From: Pezizomycotina sp. ARF18
Lineage: Eukaryota > Ascomycota
DNA length: 64,000 nucleotides
Direction of reading: 5' to 3'
Assembly (NCBI GenBank): GCA_002224055.1
Contig: AZLU01000035.1
Coordinates: 198,029-262,028, forward strand
Position 1 is the first letter of the stretch. Every line of letters starts with the position of its first letter. The notes beneath the pieces were generated by a model. The model searched no databases, had not been told where the DNA came from, and saw only the letters and a program-made list of their open reading frames with translations. Position numbers and translations under genes: made by a program. Shown one piece after another: positions 1 through 10,914 of this stretch.

Positions 1-201
1 CTGTCTCTCTCTATTCCGTCTTTTTCTCCACTAGATAGTTAGGGTTCCCTAATAATCCTAGATATACCCTTGCAATTCGTCTTCGTCTTCTTCCACTTCC
101 TTCTTATCTCACCCGCGTCCTCTTCTTTTTCTTTTCTTTTTTTGTAAGGTCTCCAGACTTCAGCCTACCTCTAAACGCAGAGATACACTTTAAAATCCCA
201 C

Positions 202-233
<32 letters not shown>

Positions 234-1263
234 GTGTCTGAATCTGTACGATCTTTTTTATACCTTAATTCGGCTCTAGCGCACTTTTGATATAGTAGCA
301 GTAGTTCTTTTATTTTGGGTCTATTTCTTGCTCTTTTTTTTTTTTCCCCAGAATAAAAAAAAAAGACGACTTGTACATCCATCCCCCTTCAACCTTTCCC
401 TCTCCCTTCGATCATCGTTCAATCATCTTTCTTTATTATCTTCCTCCTCCCTCTTCTCGCCTACCTTCTTTTCATTTTCAACCCCCTCATTTTTCTTCTC
501 TTTTTTTTACTACAATCACGATTTTCCTCATGGGCTCATAATCATTACTCCTCCTCATCATCCTATCTATAATTATCTTGCCTTATCTTCCTTCTTATTC
601 TTCAACTCTCCTCAATTTCGTTTCCTGCGTCTCAATTCCACCTCTCGAATTCGGCTCGACCGTTCGTTCGTTTAGGCTCCCCGAATCCGTTCGTTTTTTA
701 CCTCTCGTTCCGACTTTCCGTTCCCTTCCTTTTTCTTCCCCCCTTCGTCTCGATTCTCGCTTCATCCGAAAGAATAATACTCAACCAACTCCCCCCTCTC
801 TGTCTCGAAAACCGCGTTCGTATCTCGCCGTTTCACCGTACAGACAGGGAGATACAAATCTGTTTCTACGTTATCGGAATACATCTTTCTCTCATCTTCG
901 CTCCATTCGAATAAGAGATAGAAATTTGAGTCCTTTTTAATCGTAGCCGGTTTTTAAAGGGCGAAAGCCTTGGGATCTCGTCTGAGGAAATTCACTCTGT
1001 TCTGCAGGGGAATAAAGTAAGCTCAACATTTAATTTTTGCGAGCCTTTTCAGGTGACCTTGTAGAAAAACGTTCTCGGCACTCGACCTCTTTTCATCCGG
1101 GGTTTTTTTTTTTTTTTTTTTTCTCCTTGTCCTCCTACGTATTTCGGTCAAGTGATACTTAAACATCCACGCTTCGCTCATCCGTTACCTCCGAAGAAGT
1201 TCTCTTTCAATACCAGGAATAATAAAATAAACCCTCTCCCATCACCGAATCCCCTCCGACAAC
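1..1263 (+). promoter_or_regulatory. CT-rich upstream/leader region of the Sec2-like gene
   Basis: No supportable gene lies here. The + strand is strongly pyrimidine-rich, with T runs near 206-233 and 1100-1122 and long CT-dominated stretches at 360-900. This pattern is common in promoters and 5' leaders of filamentous fungi. Open frames crossing it are low-complexity Ser/Phe/Leu products of the CT bias and are not credited. Where transcription starts cannot be seen. Confidence 0.5.
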
Positions 1264-3546
1264 ATGACAGAAAAGATGTCCGAATTCCTCTATACCCTTA
1301 CGGAACAATACAACGTTCGCCCCAGCACACCAAATAGTTCCAATATTAGCCGTCCCCGGACGTCTCCATTCGCGCGCAGGCTCTACCAAGGTTTCGAAAA
1401 GCTTAGGGGTTACCGAGGCGATTACTTTTTCCACCATGAGACCCCTCACTCCGACAACAGCCACCTTTCCGCAAGCGTTAGCGACGCTGAGGGGAGAAGT
1501 GGTGCGGTAACCCCTGCTGCGCCTCCATCTCGGGTCAACGTCAGAACAAGGATCGGGGTCAGGGTCAGGTTTCGGGGACTCCGGATATCAACCACGAAGT
1601 CCAGGTCCTGAGCGACAAGCTGGTCATAGCGCTGAACCACCAAACAACGCTCGAGGAAGGGCTTGAGGATACCCGGCCACGAACTCGATGCCTCCAAGAA
1701 GCGGATAGAAGAACCGAGAGCATAGCGAAGGAACATGCCGATATGATGGCTAAGGGCCTACTGATCGAAAAGAAGGATTCGAGATGGAAACAAAGATGTT
1801 AATGAACAAACTAATGGAGGAGACAGTTCAAAGAGGGAAGGCCGAGAAGGAGAAGAGGAACATCGAACAGGATCTTGAGAACCTAACGACGTCACTCTTT
1901 GAGGAAGCAAATAAGGTAAGATTTTTTCCGAGGAGAAAAAAAAGCCAAACAAGCAGCCATTTTGAAAGGTTATTCTAACTGGGTTTGTTGCAGATGGTTA
2001 TTGCGGCAAGGAAGGAACGGGAGGCGGTTCTCAGGCGGAATGATCAGTTAGAGCAACAACTAGCCGACACTGCTGTCCTCCTCCAAACACATCAGGAACA
2101 ACTGGTTTGAGCTGAAAGATGCGCTGCAGCACATGACCCGCGAACGTGAAGAACTTGAAGCTTCTTCGACGCCGTCTACTCCGGCCATGCACACGGCGGT
2201 AACCAAGGAATCTTTAGACCGGCTATTCGAGACGCTCCACGTTCCTAGCATTGAAGATGTTCACCATCCCATCCCACCATCGTTCGAAAACATTCTCCAA
2301 CCTGTGCTGCGCTCGGACATCGCCTCCTACAAAGACTTCCGCATGCTAGTCAGAATGTCCAAGTACTACTCGCCAACACCGCCGAAACAACCCTCCACGA
2401 CACTCGGGTCATTCGGTGTGCTCGGCTTTCTGGGTCGCCGAACCGTTCCCAAAGATCTCCCCACTTCCATATTCGGACACAGCTCCGCCAGAAGCGTCTC
2501 CAGCTTCAGAGTGCGGCTTCTGGCTCCTCTTTCCTTACAGTCAATACGTTGCCTGCCTGCCCCGCCGCTGAAAGATACGCCGTTTTTCAGCGCGTCCTCA
2601 TGGAAGATATAGAACCGACACTTCGGCTAGACACTGCCCCGGGTTTGTCGTGGCTGCCCGTCGGACGTGCTTACGGGAGTTATCGAGGGAACACTCGTCA
2701 TCGAGGCCATGCCGACGAAATCCAAGCTCCCAATCTTTGCGTGCTCACTGTGCGGCGAAAACCGCAACGATCGACGCCGCCAGGCTCTACCGCTTCCGCG
2801 CCAACGAGACCGAAGGAGCCCAGAAGTACCCGCTCTGCACCTTCTGCTGCAACAGAGTACGGTCCGTATGCGATTCATGGCGTTCCTCAGAACTGCCAAA
2901 GAGGGTTACCTGAAGTGTGAGACGGAGGAAGATGAGCAGGGCGCATGGGAAGAGAGCGTCAAGCTCAGGGAACGCATGTTCTGGTCTAGGATCGGAGGCG
3001 GTGTTGTACCATCTCTTGCCCACATTAAGGACGATATAATCAGGAGCGTCACCGCAAACAGCTCAAGGAGAACCTGAGTGACATATCAGCGCTCTCTCCG
3101 ACGGTAAAGATGGAGCCTGCTCCTCCGCCGTTACCCGCAAGGCGAAGCAGCGATCTTCAGACAAGGGAAGCAGCGATTAAGGAGGAGGAAGCGCCGCTGG
3201 AGGAAAAGGTCGAACAGTTCGAACAGTTCGAACAAGCTGAAAAGAATCGAACAGGAAGAAAGCGAAAGAAGGTTGAGGAAGTCGTGGAGCCCGCCGCCCT
3301 AAATCCGACGCCGACACTACATCGAGCCAGCTCCCTTCCCCACCTGCCTCGCCGGTGGACCATCCATCCAAGCCCGCCGAGATCCTGCTCGAGAAAACCA
3401 ACGAAAAGCTGAAAGCCCAAACAGAGCAGCAGGAACACGTGAATGCGAATGACGACGCTCAAGAAAGCGTAGTGCGCTACCTCTTGAAAATCAAACGACC
3501 GTCGCGAAAGTTTTTTATACCTTGCTTGTACTTGGCTACGATATAA
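1264..3546 (+). CDS. SEC2: Sec2-family Rab GDP/GTP exchange factor (frameshifted)
   Basis: Likely exchange factor for the secretory Rab GTPase Sec4, acting on post-Golgi vesicles headed for growth sites. The N-terminal 70 codons are Ser/Thr/Pro-rich. A heptad-like coiled coil follows (about 1780-2150), containing the family-typical NLTTSLFEEANKMV stretch, interrupted by an intron at about 1916-1993 (GTAAG...TTGCAG). Downstream are segments typical of fungal Sec2 proteins: a run ending LRSDIASYKDF, then a Cys-rich part (ACSLCGE ... LCTFCCNRV) and FMAFLRTAKEGYL near 2740-2910. The C-terminus is charged, with an EQFEQFEQ repeat. The frame changes several times (near 1570, 2110, 2430, 2650-2900, 3080 and 3350) while homology-like text continues, so the breaks look like sequencing indels. 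Start chosen at the first ATG that opens the N-terminal frame. The exact 3' end is uncertain. Confidence 0.8.
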
Positions 3547-4383
3547 TAATTCTTGCATTTCTTTTGTCTTGCATCTGTTATGGCTAACACCTCTCAAGGT
3601 TTCATGGTGCATGGATATTTTTTCAACTTGTTTTCTGCATTGGACGTATGCGTCCTCTTCTCGTCGCGGCGCACTTACTGCCGCTGTACAGTCTTGAACC
3701 TTTGTACTCTATATCTTACTTTTCGTTTTATTCTACGTACACTGTCCTTTCGTTTCTTATTTTCCTCCGTCTTTTGGACATTCTTCCGTTTTTTTGCGTG
3801 CATTGTGCTTCTACACATCATGACTTTTGGCTTCCAGTTTTCTTTTTAAGTTTACTTTTTTGTTTTCGTTCATGGCATAATGGAAGGTGCAGGAGACGGG
3901 AAATAGAATAGAGCGAACTCTGTCATTTGACGGGAGGAGAAAGGTTGTCTAATAAATAATACCTATTTGGCAGCGTAATCATTCTATCTACCCTACGGTA
4001 CATACATATTTTTGCACGATAACATTATTATTATTATTATTATTATTCTAGCTCTTAATGTCCTCTTTAATACATATCAAAGAAATGTACATTATTTTAT
4101 ATATATCGGTATCAATACGACGGTAATCTATTTCTACCAAAAAAAAAAAATTTTTTTTCTTTTCTCTTTCTTTTTTATAACGTCTAGATTTTTCCTTAAA
4201 TACGTCCATCGTTTTTCCATATAGATTTAAAAAACTAATAACGCCATATATAACCTGTAATATTTATCTTAATAGTAGTATATACCTTGTAATAAATAGA
4301 ATAGAATTCTCTTCTGCCATCTAACTCATCTTAAACATTCGTATCTTAAAACGGAACATCCATATCATTTACGTCTCTTCTTC
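3547..4383. other. Convergent intergenic region, AT-rich
   Basis: This separates the 3' ends of the Sec2-like gene (+) and the serine hydrolase gene (-). It is T-rich at first, then has a short (TTA)n microsatellite near 4024-4048 and an A/T run near 4140-4160. Both genes' 3' UTRs probably fall here. No gene could be supported. Confidence 0.5.
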
Positions 4384-5212
4384 TCACCACCTTACCATTA
4401 TCGCCGCTCTCGCCGCAGACTCTTTAATACACTTCATCATAAACGCCACCACTTTCTCCATATACGGCCGCTGGATAACGACGTAATGCCCCCCGGATGC
4501 CATACCAAATTATCCCTCCCGTTCTCGCACGCGTCCACAAGCCCTATACTCCTCTCCTCCGAAACGACCGTATCCAGCGACCCCAAAACGTGTAATACCG
4601 GCGCCGTTATCGGCGGATATACAAATCGTCTAAGCCCGCCACATTCGGCGCTCGAAAGCCGCAGTATTCGACGCAACCTAATAATGGCGGGTGGCTTGTC
4701 GTAAAACTTTCCGGCCGCGACGCGGTGGTGAAGTAGCTAGTAGTGATGCGAGGAGTGCTGCGAGCGCACCACCTGCGAAAACCGATGACGAAGTGGAAGG
4801 GTCCGTGGGTATCTAGATAGTCATGAGGAATTTCCAACACTCGTCCAGCAATTTATACTGTCCACTAGCATCATCACGCCGCCACCACGCCCACGAATCC
4901 TCCAGCTCTTCTTCGTTTACGCTAAACGACTGCGGCACGTCTGAAAGTCGTAATTGCGACGGCGCTGTAGGGAAGGATGTTGTTATCGTGATGTTGTACT
5001 TGCCGAATGTCTTTTTGAGGAATTTGTGAGCGCTTGTGTTTTTGCTTGGAAGCGGGACCGGATTGGGTGTAGCCGTGGAGGAAGAGGATGTTCAAGCTTT
5101 TTGGAGATGTGGAGGGGAGCGGGAGGTGGAGGTGGAGGTGGAGGGTGGCACCGGGGAAGGGCAGGGGAGGTGCGACCGAGGATGGGATTGAGGGGGGTAT
5201 TGGGAGTGACAT
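4384..5212 (-). CDS. FSH1-family serine hydrolase (frameshifted)
   Basis: An alpha/beta-hydrolase of the FSH (family of serine hydrolases) group, a presumed cytosolic esterase or thioesterase of unknown physiological substrate. The N-terminus carries a strand followed by LFLHGYTQSG, the oxyanion-loop motif of the family. The nucleophile elbow (G-F-S-Q-G-G) is not readable in one frame, but the bases at about 4764-4788 give it if two homopolymers (T and G runs) each regain one base. The C-terminal part reads PVLHVLGSLDTVV, with the acid-bearing loop, then a histidine motif (HPGGH) interrupted at a run of six G at 4489-4494. It ends AAIMVRW-stop. Order of motifs and length (about 270 codons) fit the family. 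Divergent from the amidase gene, with 504 bp between starts. Confidence 0.85.
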
Positions 5213-5716
5213 GTTGATATAGCTTTGGATGGTCTGGAGAGTATGCTGTGGTTATGGAGGCGGAGAGGATCCTTAGCATAACATTAGGGGAGAGAAGCTA
5301 AGAGGGAATGGCGGATCCGGATGGGGCGTAAAGGGTTTATATATATATATATTTTCGAGGAATTGGCAGCTGTCGTTAAAGCTGCAAGGGCCGGTGGAAG
5401 ATCAACGAGGAAAGGTTATTTATTTAGTTGCTTTGCTCTCTTCTTCGCTAAGCAAGCAATTCGGCCCAAAATGCAGTTAGTTGAATGCCGCCTTCCTCAA
5501 ACAAAAGCTAGCTGTTAATAATTTTCCGGGAGCCGAGCCATTCCAATTTCCCCCTTGTAGTACAAGAAAAAGACATTATTGGCCCCAGCAAAAGGATTCG
5601 AAGTTCACGAGATTACAGTATATAAATAATTGTTTTTTAACTCGGATTAATTCACAATGTTCAACTCTCTTCCTCGCCATCATTATATATATATACCAGA
5701 GGGCTAATTTAAAACA
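5213..5716. promoter_or_regulatory. Divergent promoter region, hydrolase/amidase
   Basis: The 504 bp between the divergent start codons must contain both promoters. An AT-rich alternating stretch (TATATATATAT) at about 5338-5352 and another (ATATATATAT) near 5684-5696, just upstream of the amidase ATG, could serve as TATA-like elements. No specific factor site is claimed. Confidence 0.4.
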
Positions 5717-7615
5717 ATGTCTACAGCGGGTAAGAGCTTGTTACACATCTGCTCAAAACTTGCTAGGTCTGAAGCTAAATATTCTCTAAAAGCCACAGAT
5801 AATGCTTCCTACGAAGGAATTCCTTCGCTTTCGAATATTACGCTAGATGATATTGCCAACGGACTAGATGCCGGGAGGTTCACTTCCGTCGACCTCGTCC
5901 GCGCTTACACAACGAGGATAAATGAAGTCAACAACCACTTCCGCGCGGTGCTGGAGATCAATCCGGATGCTGAGAAGATAGCTTCCGAACTTGATGAAGA
6001 GCTCGTTAGCAAGAGAAGAAGAGGGTGAATTGCTCGTTTTATTACACAGTTCTGCTCTGCCAAAGCTTAGAAAGTATTTACGAGCTAATCTTGTAATATT
6101 GATAAGTGCCCTCCATGGTGTTCCCATCCTCATCAAGGACAACCTATGCACACTGGATAAGCTCATACGACAGCGGGTTCCTACGTCCTACTAGGCGCGA
6201 AAGCACCGAGGAAGCGAGAGTCGTCACGAAGCTCAGAGAAGCCGGTGCAGTGATCCTGGGAACGACGAACTTGTCGGAGTGGGCTAATATACGCTCGAGC
6301 AACTCGAGCAGCGGATGGAGTCCAGGGGCGGGCAGTGCTTGGGAGTATTCTGCGAGAACATGAATCCGTCAGGCAGTAGTAGCGGGTCCGGCGTCGCGAG
6401 CGTGCTTGGGTTGGCGTTGGCGTGCATTGGGACGGAGGTTTGTGCAAAGAATATTCACAAGAGCCACCAGGGAGAAAAAAGCTCACAAGTTCCATTTATA
6501 TAGACGAGCGGTAGCATATGCTCTCCGTCGCAGCAGAATAACATTGTCGTCTTAAGCCTACGGTGGGATTAGTATCACGAGATTGCTCCATACCTATATC
6601 GAGCAGGATGGACACGATCGGTCCGATGGCGCGAACCGTCAAAGACGCAGCTTGCATTTTACAAGCTACGGCGGGGAATGTGAGTTCGATAAGCGCACTC
6701 AATCGATCCCGTTCGATGAGATACCGAACATCCGGCTCTGTCATGCTGCTCGAAGAGACTGGATGGTATTAGGATCGGGTTCCGGAGAATACTTTTATAG
6801 ATAAGTGCCGGCGGTGGGTTGTAGATGCTTTCAAGCAGGAATTGGAGGTTTTGATGGGCGTTGGAGCGACTGTTTTTTATGATAGTGAAGTCGGTTTCAC
6901 AGGTAAAAAGAGTATAAAGAGCCTCTCGACAAGAAGGAAAGGATAGAGTCGATGCTCGTGGATTTGAAATCTGAAATGAAAACGTTTTTGGGAAGCTTGA
7001 CGGAGAATCCGAATAATCTACAGAACCTAGCCCAAGTAATCGAATGGACGAAGACACATTCTGAGGAGAAGTTTCCGGATCGAGACGTTAAGATGTTTGA
7101 AATGAGCGAGGAGATACCCGCGCCTACTCCGAGGAATATCAACGCATTGTCGATAGAGATGAATATTTCGCCGGGAGGGTGGTGTCGTAGGCTTTCTCGA
7201 CAGGAATAACTCGACTCATCGCTATACTCTGGGCAGCACATCACAAGTAGCCACGGATTTGCCGCGAGGGGAGGTCTACGCTCATTACGGTGCCGATGGG
7301 TTTATCCCCCGGGACGGAAGTCAAGCGCGACGGTCGGGGCCTCGTAGATGTTGCTGAAAATGTTCGTAAGTGAGCGTTCAATTTCCTTTTTTTTTTTTTT
7401 TTTTTTTTTTCCATCACGTAATATGACATATCATGGACTGACTCTTTCTATAATTTAGGATATGCATCTGCTTTATCGGGAGAGTATTTTCAGAAGAAAC
7501 TCTTATCCGAATTGCGTACGCATACGAGCAATTGACCCAACATAGCGCCGGGAGGAAGCCTATTCGGCTTCCGAGTACGGATCTCAGCGATATATTGCAG
7601 AGGAAGGGTAGATAG
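5717..7615 (+). CDS. Amidase signature family enzyme (frameshifted)
   Basis: Hydrolyses amide bonds; the substrate cannot be inferred. The N-terminus reads as a typical fungal amidase lead-in (LDDIANGLDAGRFTSVDLV), then LHGVPILIKDN near 6111-6146, which holds the catalytic lysine. The amidase signature with its Ser-rich loop (NPSGSSSGSG) follows at about 6364-6393, with LGTTNLSEWAN just before it. Downstream come VGLKPTVGLVSR, DTIGPMARTVKDAA and a C-terminal ITLPAGF-like region that is poorly preserved. An intron is likely at about 6023-6110, another near 6437-6510, and one near 7368-7459 that contains a long T run. Single-base frame breaks recur between conserved blocks. Length (about 540 codons) fits the family. 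Stop at 7613-7615 after ILQRKGR. Confidence 0.85.
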
Positions 7616-8178
7616 ATATATTGAAGTAGGTTTAGGTATACGAAGGTAATCGAGAAGCACAAAAGAATTCCCCCCAGGTAATGATAAGGAATATAAACAA
7701 ATACTATAAGACTCGTAAACCTTTCTTCGTAGTCATTGAACTTGCCCAAATGTACCGAGTAACTACTTAAAGTAGTTATATTGATTAATTGACGGTTCAT
7801 AAATGGCTTATATTTTAAAAGGTGATGGAAGTCAGATCATGTTGTACTCCCCTCATTGAAGCTCTGTACACCGCCAGCTCTAAAACTCGCTTAAATTATT
7901 TTTGTATAGCGGCTCGGAAAAGTTGCGGAGAGCTTCTGTTCCTGTTCATTTTCTACCTTGCTCTATCTATCATAGATTCCTAGAACGCGTTTCATATCAT
8001 GAGCGAGCAGACGGTTAAACTGCGTTTGGTGTTTGTATGAATTTCCTCTAGGTGAGCTATGTTATTATTTCTTCGGGTTTCCCCAATTTCTCTCTTTCAA
8101 ACAGAAACATGTCAAAACATTTAGACGTCTTCAGTAGAGCTCGTGCACCTCTAAAATCCCTAACCTAATGCTAACAAA
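7616..8178. other. Intergenic region between amidase and APC5
   Basis: AT-rich spacer without supportable genes. It holds the amidase 3' UTR and the APC5 promoter. A short pyrimidine-rich stretch (about 8060-8100) lies roughly 80 bp before the APC5 start. Confidence 0.4.
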
Positions 8179-10914
8179 ATGACGACAGAGCCGGTCAATT
8201 ACGCACGCCAGAAGCCGGGCGGCATGAGGTACATCACCTGCGGGAAGATCGGCCTACTCTGCCTCGTCTCCCTCTACGTCGAGCACGGTACCCCGCCAAA
8301 TCGATCGTCCCATCCTCACTTTCATCGTCAAGCATGTCGCCGGTAGCAGCCCCGACGCTACATCCCTCCTCACCGTCGACGACCTCCGCGATGCCACCAT
8401 AAACGAACCGAGTACCATAACGGGCCGCACCGTCTTCGACCTGCTACTAAAAAGCTATGGGAGATCAACTGTTTCGACGCGCTGAGCACGTTCTTCCAGA
8501 CATCAACGAGTACGTGCTTGAGGGAAACAAACACATGTCCGCATACCCGGCAGCCTAACCAGCTTAGGCCCACGTCGGTTTTGGGATGTTTCGTCCGCCG
8601 CGCGTACGTGGAGTTCATCAGGCTGAGCTTCAACGAAACACAAGCCATCTGGGAGGCCTTCAACAGTACGCGAGCCCACGCGCGCGATATACAAGAAGCG
8701 CAGTCCAATTTCGTCGCTTCTACGGATTCGACGTCATGCTCCAAACTACCGCGGACACCGCTGTGCGCAGCTCTACGGCAGGATCGGCGAAGTCAACGAG
8801 GGGATGTCTCGACGCACGACATCGAGCGGCTGCTGGACATCCAGCTCGAGATAATGGCAGCAGAACAGGACGCGCTCCAAGGAGCTGCGGGACCAGATCA
8901 GGAAGATGCTCATCCAGCTCAACGTCCCCGCCATCGTCTACTACGTCGAGTTTTTGGATTCGTGGAGTCGGGAAATTATCCGGGAGCTTTCGATAGTTTG
9001 CACCAGTACTTCGACTATTCTATGCAGAACCGCGACAAGTCATTTTACCAGTACGCACTGCTCAATTTGGGGATATTGCAGGCGGAGTACGGGTGCTATA
9101 GGGAGGCGTTCCTTGCTATGGAGGAAGCGATCAATATAGCGAGGAGAACAGGGATCTGCAGTGTCTAACGTTTGCGTTGTCCTGGATATACCACTTCTCG
9201 CGTACCTTTCCGATAAACAGTGCAGAAAGTGCAGCTCTGAGGGCACAGAGGGACAGCCTCCTGCTCATCTCAGGAGCAAGTCGAAGGAAGGGAATATGAG
9301 CATTTGCATTCCATCGCATTTCTGGCGGAAGCCCGAGAAGCATTATTGGGGTAATGCAGCCTCCAGTTATAAAATTAATAATCTATTTAGAACAAACTAA
9401 CCACTTTGAGCGACTGATAGGGTGAAGCAATATCATCCTCCTAGAATCACTCCTCAAGAGCTCTTAGTCAACGGGAAGAGACATATTCTCAATGCGATCG
9501 GCAGCCAGATGATTTCGCAGTCCGTCATTTGGAGCCGCTTGGGAATGCCCTACCTGGCGCATCTGAGCACGGACATCTTCCTTTGTAATACAACGACGGT
9601 GCTCCTTTGGAAGACCAGGTTAAAGCGCTTGTCGATCTTCATTAATTGTAGGGGTTTCAGTCATCCTTTTGGTCCTTGATCGTCAATTGCTAACAATTCC
9701 TTTTGTAATCTTCAAGCTGGCAGTTAGAGGCCGCCTAAAGGAAGGCTTTGACAGATTACGGCTTTGGAAGCTATCGCAAATAGGAGTATCAAAGACTTTA
9801 GGTTTTTGAAAATCCAATGGGTGCTATGAGTTTGATGAGCGAAATCCATCGGTATGTCGTCCATGTCTTGGTCCAGGTCTGACCGTGAGAAACAAAGCTC
9901 GTTTGCTAACTGGTTCTTTAGCGAAACTACTCGCAAGCTGAATTAATCGTTGAACAGTTGGAATCGTGCCAAACCGATGGAACCGGAAGTAGAATTTGAG
10001 GTTGAATTAAGCAAGATCCAACTCCAGACAAAGCTCGGGAACGACACTAAGGTATTTACTGTCACATAAAACTCGATATATGAGTGTCAAAAAAAGCATA
10101 TTAACGTTTTCTAGGCATTGGAACTCATCGCAAAGGTCGAGAAGGATTCAGCGGGGAGCAAGCCGACGTTTTCAACCGCGTGAAGCTCATGATTGCAAGT
10201 TCAAGTCCTCAAGGTATGAACAGTGGCATCTCTAACAAATCTAATTGTAAGGAGAATTGCTGATCATCTTGTACCCTCAGAAATGCGGCAGAGGCGTCAA
10301 AGCCTTGACCATCGCCGTCCGCGCTTCGGCATCGCGTGGAGAGCAGGCAGATGTTGCTGCTCTACGACGCGCTCAGAGCCTGAGCGACGTCCTCAACGAC
10401 TACGGCGAGAACCACGCCGCGTATAAATGCTCAACGGTATCATGCCGCAGGTGATCGAGTGCGAAGATGCGGCCCTAACTGCGGACTGCCTGTCTACCAT
10501 GGTGGATGTGCAGGTTGGCATGCGGGGAAAGATAAGGAGAGGAGGGGCGAACATCTTAATAAGGCGTTGGATTTGATGGATCGTGCTTTTACAGGTATTT
10601 TTCTCAAATATATTCTTGGGTATATCTGGTTTTCGTTTTCGGAAGCTAACCAACGGCTCTAATTTTCTCATTACCAGAGTATGGAAAGCTACAGGATAAA
10701 ATCACAAGCGATTCTCATGTCGAAGAAGGCTAGGGTGCATAACTACCTTGGAAACGACGGCTTGAGGAACGAAGCGGCGTCGACATGCTTACGTCTCAGA
10801 GGCAAGATTGAGGATATACCTTACAGAAAAGGAGATCCTAAAAAAGGGCGGTATATACCTTCCTACCTTGTTATTTTGACAATTCGCATGGCGTTGGTGT
10901 TACTTTATACATAA
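8179..10914 (+). CDS. APC5: Anaphase-promoting complex subunit 5 (frameshifted)
   Basis: A TPR-containing scaffold subunit of the APC/C, the nuclear ubiquitin ligase that drives metaphase exit. The first exon reads MRYITCGKIGLLCLVSLYVE, the conserved start of fungal Apc5. The middle has FVRRAYVEFIRLSFN. The most diagnostic block is at about 8990-9150: a TPR-like run with HQYFDYSMQNRD, YQYALLNLGILQAEYGCYREA and LAMEEAINIAR. Further blocks (CLTFALSWI; QELLVNGKRHILNAIG) and the helical C-terminus (ALTIAVRASASRGE; TADCLSTMVDV) continue the family order to about 10.85 kb. Several short introns are likely (near 9352-9420, 9650-9716, 10052-10114 and 10213-10246). Frames change repeatedly without loss of similarity. 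The last exon and stop are uncertain. Confidence 0.85.

Noticed and set aside
328-940. Two overlapping + strand frames in the CT-rich leader
   Set aside because: Low-complexity Ser/Phe/Pro products of pyrimidine tracts upstream of the Sec2-like gene.
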